Shown one piece after another: positions 57,242 through 64,000 of a stretch of 64,000 bases of DNA; within the stretch, counting starts at the first letter, position 1; the number at the start of each line of letters is the position of its first letter. Both the position numbers and the translations under genes were made by a program. The stretch comes from Rhodosporidiobolus odoratus (taxonomy: Eukaryota; Basidiomycota; Microbotryomycetes; Sporidiobolales; Sporidiobolaceae): assembly GCA_034387635.1 (NCBI GenBank), contig JAOANU010000001.1, positions 434,001 through 498,000 of the forward strand, read 5' to 3'. The notes below the pieces were generated by a model. It saw only the letters and a program-made list of their open reading frames with translations. It ran no database searches and had not been told where the DNA came from.

Positions 57242-60047
57242 CTAAACCTCCTCCACCACCGCCCCAACCCCCTCCTCAAACCACCTAATCTCACAATCCA
57301 CCTCTCCGATCCCCGTCTCATTCACCACACAAGCAAATTCCATCTTCGCGTCTGGACCGGCGGGGGAATCGCCAATGGGGAGGAGAGGGTGGTGCCACAC
57401 GTTGGGGTGGTATGAGATACCTTGAGAGGGGAGGGCGAGGAAGGCTCGGAGAGTCGGGAGGGAGGGGGAACCATCTAGAGCGGGGGGGAAGCGTGAGCGG
57501 GTAAAGCAGAAGGAAGGAAGGAAAGGAAAAAAAGGAGGATAGAGGGAAAGAAGAATGACGCACCTTCCCCTGCCAGCGCTACCAGAACCAGGTACCTCCC
57601 CGCTCCCTCTCCACCCATAGGTACAAAAGCCTGACTACTAAACTCATGCCTTTCAAGAACCTTAACCTCCCACCTCCTCTTTCCCTTCCTCTGCCCATCC
57701 TCAGCCCTAATCCCACCCTGCGCTTCACTCCTAAACACACAAAAGTTAACGTTCCCTTCCACCTGTTTTCCTCCAGTTCGTGAGGGAGGAATAGGGAGCG
57801 AAGTAACCGGAGCGAGATGGTTAAACTTGCGAGCGGTGCCGAAATTGACCGTTTTGATTTTGATTTCTTTCGGGGCGCTGCGCTCGTCAGAGTAGGCTTG
57901 GATGACGTTACCGTAAGGAGCGAAGGCGGAAGGATTGAGAGGGACGGCGGGCAGTTTCGGGACAGATTTGGCGGAAGAGCCGGACGGAGCAGCGTTTGGG
58001 GCGTGTGAAGAGGCGGCGGTGGAAGCGCCAGCGGCAGGAGCTGGAAGCGGGACGAGGGAGCTGAAGTCGGGATATTGTGAGGCGGGTCGGCCGTATAGAC
58101 GCAGGCGTTTTACTCCGCCATCTAGAAGAGCGAGAAAGCGAGCGCGAGGCAAGCGAGGTGAGCGGCACTAGAATTGCTGATCGCACAAGCGCGAAGGGGA
58201 AAGAAAGAGCTTACCGGGGTAGATGTTCAGTCGCACATGCGTCCATGCCGTCTCCGGGTGCGCGAGCTGGTAGAAATGCTGACGATGCGGACCCAGCTTC
58301 GTTTTCTCCAGAATGCGGGTCCATTCCGCACTCTCTGCAGCAGGGCATTTCTGCACGTTCAACATAGTGGACGCATGTAAGTGAGCGTCAAACGCGTAGG
58401 TAAGGGAAGGCATGGCTCTCGAAAAAAGCAGTTTGAGAAGGTCGACACAAGCGGAAAATCGGACGAACCTCGTCCGATACAATCCCGTACAGCTCAGCCG
58501 ATTCAGGAAAGTTGCCGACGAAGTGAAGCGTATCAATGTCCACCCATTCGAGGTAGCCAGGTTCAGCACTGGGAGAAAAATATGCAGAGTCAGCGTCTTG
58601 TCCTTCCACCACCGCCATGTCACTGCCAGCCGGAGCACAAAAAATCGCCTGATGCGAGAGGGGAGAGTAGCGCCTGCACTGACGCAGGACCGGAGAACGT
58701 ACAGCTTAATCACCACCCAATCCCCCTTCCCCGTCCCCAACCTCCCCCGACTCCTCCTCGTCTCCCACCCATCTCCCATATCCGCCCCCCGTCCAGGCAT
58801 GATCAAATTCCCGCCTCTCCCAAAATGCTGATCACTCTCACCCGTGACGGTTCCTCCGTTCAAGACGTAGGCTAGGTCGACGGCTTCCCCCGAGCCTGAA
58901 GGGACGGAGGGGGCCGGAGGTGGGATGACGTGGCCGTAGGCGCGGAAACGACCTAGTCCGCCGTCGGGGTGCATGGTAAGTTTCAGGTGCGTGACAGGAG
59001 GAGAGGGGGTGGCGTGGAGGAAGAGGTGACGAGAAGCGGGACCGAGGGGAGTGATGGGGAGGAGGGGTTGCCACTACAGGTAGGGTCCGAGCATCAGTTG
59101 GATCGACGTCATCGCGTATCCTCTTTCACGTCGCGTGGAAAGCAAACGAAAGAGCGACATTCGTCGTCCAACTAACCAGAGACGAATCCTCTTCAATCTT
59201 ATCACCCTCGGGTACGTACGCGCCCCAGACACCTGAAGCAGGCGATCTGCACATTCCTGTACTATCAGCATCTCTTATTCATCCCTGACTCGGTCGGAAG
59301 GAAAGACGACTAACTCATTCCCACTGAAATGCCCCGTGTCGATATCGCACCCAACCACGCTTCCAAGCGCGCCAAGCTTGATGATGGTCCTATCGCCGCC
59401 AATTCATCTCGTCAGTCGAACAGAGGGGCGAATAAAGCGGGCACAGATAAGGGGGAAGAAGGAGAAACAGACGTACCAGTCACAGTTCGGGTTATGCCTC
59501 CTCGATTCCCACCCGTCGAAGAGGGCGCCCTTGGGTCCGAATTGACCTTTCATGCTCACTGAGGGCTGTATTGGCGCATCTTTGTCAGCGTGTCCTACCG
59601 CGCGCGGAGGGTTTACTATCTAGGGGGTGGGAAAAAAGGGAATGAAAGGAAAAGAGGAAAGAAGAGAAAACTGGACTGACGGGAACCTTGAGCAGATTTT
59701 CGGCCGAACAGAAGAACTCGTCGCTGACATCCGTGATTGTGGCTCCCAGTGCATCCGAGCTGAGTTCTATCCGTTCAGTCCATGGCACACGAGTCGGAGC
59801 GATACGCAAGGTGGGTCAGTACAGCGCAGCACACGCGCGATCAGAGAGAGAGAAGGTAGGGCACACCGATGAGAGACCCAAAGACCTTATCAAAGTCATC
59901 GAATGGGACGGTAGTTCCCTGTGCGACTGAGGTAGACGAGGTGGAGATTGAGGAGGAAGAAGTGGGGTGGTCCAACTTGGAGTGAGAGCTGCTAGAGCCG
60001 TTGACCAGGTTGATAGTCGAATCAATAGCTTGTGAGACTGTACCCAT
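57242..60047 (-). CDS. DAL2-DAL3: Bifunctional allantoicase / ureidoglycolate lyase fusion
   Basis: Two consecutive enzymes of allantoin degradation lie in one reading frame. The N-terminal part is allantoicase (allantoate to ureidoglycolate plus urea), with both repeats: [56 protein letters not shown], then [31 protein letters not shown] and [14 protein letters not shown], closing [21 protein letters not shown] Ser/Ala/Pro linker leads into ureidoglycolate lyase (to glyoxylate plus urea): [51 protein letters not shown] and [20 protein letters not shown]. The start [17 protein letters not shown] at 60047 begins a Ser-rich leader. About nine introns join in phase, including one at YPDGG inside the last allantoicase strand and one within the lyase. 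In baker's yeast these are separate genes (DAL2, DAL3). The end is VGAVVEEV. Confidence 0.88.
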
Positions 60048-60327
60048 GCCGTAGTGATATGATCTAGGAGAGCAGGAGAGAGAAGAACAAGAACGAAATC
60101 GAGGTAACAGACGCGGAGCGGAATCGGCGGACGGGAGCGAGGGCGGACGAAGCGGACATTTCCCAATCTCTTCCCTCTCTTTCCACTCTCCCCTCATGAT
60201 CACCTCACCTCACATGTCCAACCGAGATTCGGGGGGTCCAAGCATCCGCCCCTCTTAAATAAGCTCAGTCTCTGACCTCGATTATCTGAAAGATAAACCC
60301 CCTTTTCCACTGCTACATCTAACTCTA

Positions 60328-61616
60328 CTACGCCCGCACTGCCTCTTCCCCACCCACAGCAGACGCAGCACCGTCGAGCATCGAAGACGTGACGGAAGGA
60401 CCAGAAGACGGGGAAAGAAGCGCCTGAGAGAGCGTTCGAGGAAGATCAAGGTTAGGCAGGATGAGGCGCTCAAACAGGGCCTGAGAGGTGGCGATACCCT
60501 GCAAGAACCGCATAGAGTGTCAGTCGTGCTTCGCGCGTGTGAGTAGACGTAAAGTAGAAAGAAAGCTGCCGCATTCTCCCTCCTTTCGCCCAGCGGCCCA
60601 ACCTGTCGCAGCTCGAGACCGGAAAAAAAAAAAAGGATTTCCACGCACCTGAGTGGTATAAACCCCTCCCACGACCGCCTCAACCGCAGCTCCCCTGCAC
60701 TTCCACAACCCCGTCATTTCCCCATCTTTGCCCCTAACCTCTCTCCACTTGAGTCCTTCTTCAAGGCGCCAGGCTTTCCCGACCGAAGCGCCGAGCGTCT
60801 TGGTATCCAGCAGTTTGGCGAGGGTTGCGTCGGAGAGGGTGGAGGAGAGGAGGGCGGGCGAGGTGGAGAGGGAGGTGAGGAGGTGGGTGGTGAGGTGTAG
60901 GCGGAGGACGCGGCGACCTGTGACAGAGGAGAGTATTGTCAATTCCCAGTCTTCTGCCGCCTCTGGGTTTAGGAGCTGTCGCCTTCCGAGGTGCAGTGCT
61001 CGATCGAAGAGTACCAGCAGCAACCACAACCGGAAGCGAAGAGAAGAAAGAAGAAAGAGAACGTACCAATAAACGCCAACTTCTCATTGTGTCCCGTCTT
61101 CCCCCTCCCCTCTCCCTCTCCCTCTCCCCCAGCCGCTGCACTCCGTCCATAAACCCTCCTCTTATCCACCCCACTCTTATGCGTCAAAACCTTACTCGCC
61201 AATTCCTGATCCACCAACTTTGAGTTGGTGAGTGGCAGCGGTGAGAGGAGGGAAGTGAGGAAGGTGTGCTGGGAGGAGGGGGTGGGGGAGAAGAGGTGTG
61301 TGCCGGGAGATCGAGGGGCGGGGTCAGGCGGTGAAGTTGGAGAGGAAGAGGAAGAGGGGGAAGGCGAGGAAGAGTCGAGTGCCCGAGATGGGACGGAGGT
61401 GGAAAGTGCGCGAGCGCTGGGCAGGGAAGTAGAAGTTGCTGAACGCGATGCACGACCTGCTCGTACTATCCAAATGGACACGAGACGAGGCAAATCAGTT
61501 TAAAGTGTCGAGGCGAAGGAGAACTCAGGAAACACAAACGCACCAGCTGAAGGTCGGGCGGGGCGACTCAAGGCCCGTAAAGAAGCTTGTAATGCTGTTC
61601 GTGCAGCTCCGGACAT
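60328..61616 (-). CDS. MRPL15: Mitochondrial large-subunit ribosomal protein mL57 (RNase III-fold)
   Basis: The N-terminus MSGAARTALQASLRALSRPA and the following Arg/Ser-rich stretch form a mitochondrial presequence split by an intron. The body has an RNase III-like domain: LASKVLTHKSGVDKRRVYG, HNEKLAFIGRRVLRLHL, LGASVGKAWRLEEGLKWREV and RGAAVEAVVGGVYTTQG, then a C-terminal helix LFERLILPNLDLPRTL. In true RNase III, the signature NERLEFLGD supplies catalytic Glu and Asp; here the positions read A and R, so the domain is structural. No dsRNA-binding domain follows, which favours mL57 (yeast Mrpl15) over mL44 (Mrpl3). Three introns. The stop is a double TAG-TAG at 60325-60330. Confidence 0.75.
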
Positions 61617-62245
61617 GACTAGCGGTGTATAGTGATTGTGTCGACAGCGGAGGAGCAAGATGGAGAAAAAGTTCGTCAATTTCGAAAATATGGCTGTTCT
61701 CTCCTTGGCTACTATAGCACTGCAGTTCTTGAGCTCAGGAGACGGCGTCTGACAAGCCTTCTAGCACGCGCTCAGAAGATGAGCTGATTTTTCGAAAGTT
61801 ACAAGTCATCCTCTTCTTCCTCGCAGACGACGGCCAAAGGAGGAGGAAACGACGGGCCCATTGCGCTTACTTGCGCTGCTATGTGGTAGTCGACTACAGG
61901 AGAGAGAAAGACGCGCGAGAGTTCGGACAATATGCGTTTGCTGAGACAAAGTACAACGAGCAGGAGTATGTGAGACGGGAACAAAGACATATGCGCAAAT
62001 CGACGTTGAGGAGGCGATGGATGGATTGATGGATGGAGGTTCGAGCGAGAGAGGGAGGTAGAGGAACGGAAGCTTGTATTTGTATGCTGAGAAGATTATG
62101 TCGAGACGGAAAGGAATGGTATGTATGCTGCAAGCGAGAGAGAGAGCGAGGGAGACGGGGAAAGCGATGGCAATGGGGAATGGGGACAATAGATGATCGG
62201 GTATGGTATGTGCGCATGTTCTTCTGGTGTTCAGGCCTTGAGTGT
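61617..62245. other. Intergenic: mL57 upstream region, cyclin gene 3' end
   Basis: This 629-bp spacer lies between two minus-strand genes. The plus-strand frame at 62033-62440 is a composition shadow. A short atggatggattgatggatgg repeat lies at about 62017-62036. No gene is supported. Confidence 0.35.
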
Positions 62246-64000
62246 CTATTGAGCGTATCCACTGCCCATCCCGTCACCGCGGCCGCGGTAGTACACCCCA
62301 GGAACGCCCGCATTCGAGTAGGACGAGAAGTAGGGATGAGGACCCATGATGCCGGCCGCCGCCGCTTGTTGCGGAGTGAGGCGAAGTTGGGGCATCGACA
62401 TCGGCAACGGCGGAGGGAGGAGATGCTGCGGCAGGGCTGAAGCAGGGTACGTCGCGCCACTTCCAGCCGAGTTGGGCGGCGAGTACATCCTCGGCGGGCT
62501 ACTGCGCGTCACTCCACCCGCGGCGGAGGAACCTCCATGCGACGACATCGAGAGGCCCATAGGCGCCGAGCCCATGGCAGCGAATGTTCCGGACGAAGGC
62601 AGGTTGGGTGTCGGGTAAGGCGGTAGCTGAGGGTACGAGTGGGCGTAAGCCTCGCCTGCCGGAGAGTGAGAGACGGTGCTGAGTCCGCTGGGTTGACCGA
62701 GAGCGTAAGCTGACGGGAGGGAGGCGGCGGAAGAGGGTGGAGGCGGCGGTAAAGTCTGGTGGAGATGCCCAAGCCCGTGACCTGCAGCGAGGGAGTAGTA
62801 CTGCAGCGAGAGTCCGCCACTGTCGAGACGTCGACGCTGAGCGGGGTCGTAGTGTGGGGAGAAAGCGTCCGAGAGTGTGTCGAACGCAGCTGGACCGCGG
62901 GCGAGACCTGGCGGGTGTGGTTGAAAAACGGGCAGAGAAGACGAAGCGAACGGAGGGAAGTAGGAGGATGCGGCGGAAGACGAGGAGGACGGGCGGGAGC
63001 CTAACGGAGAAGTTGTAGTACCGAGAGGAAGGGGGAAGTTGGGAATCTGATGCGAGGGATGGACAAAGAAGCTGGGCGGAAGGGTCGATACGATCGAACC
63101 CGCTGGCGCCGCTGGTCCGGCCGAGTACGAGCGACCCATGTTTCCGTTGGACTGGAAGAGCGGAGGTAGCGCGGAGGGTGCGAATTCTCCCCCGAACGCG
63201 TCGTCCACCCGTCGCTTCGCCCCGTTCTGCCCAGAAGCAGAGGAGGCGCTGGCAGCGCGAGCTGCGGCGTTCCGGCGGGCAGTATGAGCGAGAGAAGTGG
63301 GAGAGACGTCGGCATGCGGGAAGTAGGCGGAAGAAGCGGAATGCGGCTGGGCGCCGTAGGAAGGCAGAGGTGCCGAGGGGTAAGAGTGCGGATGAGGGTC
63401 GGTGGCAGGTGCGGGGAGGGTGAACGTTGCAAAGCTGCTAGTCGGAGTCGTGTTGGTCGAAGCGGAACCGTCGACCCTGCGGCGAACGCTCCTACCCGAC
63501 GACGCGTCCTCCTCCGTCGGCACTTGCAGCGATTTTGCTCCGCCCGCATTGCTGCCCATTGCTCGTGACCCCGATGCCGCCAAGGCAGTCCTTACTCGCT
63601 TCGACGAGGCGATCTTCCGCGAAGAGGTTGATGCCGACGAGGCTTTGCCGAGCCGCATATTGCGAGCAGCGACATGGCCTTCGAGTAGGCGAACCCAGGA
63701 ATCGAAGTCTCGCTTCGTGATGTGCAGCGACCAGTCAAGCCCTTGAAGGAACTCTGCTTCACCGGCGACGAGAGGTTTCTGCGAGTAAAGGGGAAAGGGG
63801 TCAGACCGACCTTCTCGGAGAGAAGGGTCGAGAGGAGAAAGCGGAGTGCGCACCAGTTCTAGCGCTGAGATCTGACTCCAGGTCTGTGCGGTGTAGGCTG
63901 ACGGGTGGAGACGAGTGCGGTGAGCAGGCACATTCCGGAAATGCGGTTTCGAGGGGGATGAACCGCTTCGTCTGACGAGAGAGAGCAGGCTGGAAGGAAA
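62246..64000 (-). CDS. Pcl/Pho80-type cyclin, C-terminal part (5' end outside the window)
   Basis: The exon coding AYTAQTWSQISALEL (just inside the window edge, acceptor CCCGTCAG) joins KPLVAGEAEFLQGLDWSLHI, TKRDFDSWVRLLEG and HVAARNMR. This is the end of a cyclin box of the Pcl/Pho80 type, where relatives read SNRTWAKISGL... MEREFL... LDWxL (family knowledge). These cyclins activate a Pho85-like kinase in morphogenesis or nutrient signalling. About 480 residues follow with Ser/Pro/Ala/Tyr-rich low complexity, possibly a regulatory tail: SSGRSVRRRVDG, KRRVDDAFGG, SLQYYSLAAGHGLGHLHQTL and a Gly/Arg end, YYRGRGDGMGSGYAQ. The first part of the cyclin box is not in the window, and the exon structure above 63930 is uncertain. 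Confidence 0.72.
   Translation of the reverse strand, partial: FPSSLLSLVRRSGSSPSKPHFRNVPAHRTRLHPSAYTAQTWSQISALELVRTPLSPLDPSLREGRSDPFPLYSQKPLVAGEAEFLQGLDWSLHITKRDFDSWVRLLEGHVAARNMRLGKASSASTSSRKIASSKRVRTALAASGSRAMGSNAGGAKSLQVPTEEDASSGRSVRRRVDGSASTNTTPTSSFATFTLPAPATDPHPHSYPSAPLPSYGAQPHSASSAYFPHADVSPTSLAHTARRNAAARAASASSASGQNGAKRRVDDAFGGEFAPSALPPLFQSNGNMGRSYSAGPAAPAGSIVSTLPPSFFVHPSHQIPNFPLPLGTTTSPLGSRPSSSSSAASSYFPPFASSSLPVFQPHPPGLARGPAAFDTLSDAFSPHYDPAQRRRLDSGGLSLQYYSLAAGHGLGHLHQTLPPPPPSSAASLPSAYALGQPSGLSTVSHSPAGEAYAHSYPQLPPYPTPNLPSSGTFAAMGSAPMGLSMSSHGGSSAAGGVTRSSPPRMYSPPNSAGSGATYPASALPQHLLPPPLPMSMPQLRLTPQQAAAAGIMGPHPYFSSYSNAGVPGVYYRGRGDGMGSGYAQ

Noticed and set aside
58168..60047. Allantoicase and ureidoglycolate lyase as two separate adjacent genes
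   Set aside because: The intron at YPDGG places the last allantoicase strand in the same exon as the linker and start of the lyase, with no stop and no suitable new promoter gap.
62033..62440. Plus-strand open frame overlapping the cyclin gene end
   Set aside because: Arg/Gly-rich shadow of the minus-strand coding region, no motif.
1..64000. tRNA, rRNA, CRISPR array or intact transposon
   Set aside because: I looked for TPsiC-loop-like GTTCGA/GTTCAA contexts on both strands and for regular spaced repeats, reverse transcriptase or transposase motifs, and found none that hold up; a covariance-model tRNA scan would be the decisive check.

Overview
This window looks like nuclear DNA from a GC-rich basidiomycete yeast, most likely a Rhodotorula/Rhodosporidium-type member of the Microbotryomycetes (inference). 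The evidence is eukaryotic, intron-dense genes on both strands, introns mostly 45-120 nt with GTACGT, GTGCGT or GTAAGT donors and CAG/TAG acceptors, CTGAC/CTAAC-like branch sites, and typical fungal proteins. Gene coordinates run from the start codon to the stop codon and include introns. Reading frames were joined by eye, so individual splice sites still need RNA evidence.

Layout, left to right. 1-18.9 kb: the end of an unidentified gene (+), UTP18 (-), a trypsin-fold protease (-), an NCS1 nucleobase permease (-), a conserved fungal protein of unknown function (+), a DOMON/cytochrome b561 membrane protein (+) and a membrane-anchored RING-H2 ligase (+). 19.5-30.6 kb: a Puf4-like RNA-binding protein (+), an F-box-like leucine-rich protein (-), a multi-spanning membrane protein (+) and the SAGA subunit HFI1/ADA1 (+). 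31.3-43.8 kb: an MFS drug/polyamine transporter (-), RNA polymerase I subunit RPA12 (+), an RNF216-like RBR ubiquitin ligase (-), TIM22 (-) and an alpha/beta-hydrolase-fold protein (+). 46.7-64 kb: a pseudouridine-5'-phosphatase-like HAD enzyme (-), a zinc-cluster transcription factor (+), cytosolic tryptophanyl-tRNA synthetase (-), a fused allantoicase/ureidoglycolate lyase (-), mitochondrial ribosomal protein mL57 (-) and the C-terminal part of a Pcl-type cyclin (-).

Most genes are ordinary housekeeping or transport genes with no operon logic. UTP18 and RPA12 both serve rRNA production; TIM22, mL57 and perhaps the protease are mitochondrial; the permease, the allantoin-pathway fusion and the pseudouridine phosphatase all concern nucleobase salvage or degradation, but they are not clustered.

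The most notable points are the single-chain fusion of two consecutive allantoin-degradation enzymes, the layered start and splicing structure of the tryptophanyl-tRNA synthetase gene, several very small exons (9, 19, 20, 20 and 22 nt), a GC-AG intron, a transcription factor whose zinc cluster shows only its second half, and two long gene-poor spans (43.8-46.7 and 13.7-16.2 kb), one of which carries fragments that look like an unrecognised or decayed gene. I saw no CRISPR array, rRNA, convincing tRNA or intact mobile element.
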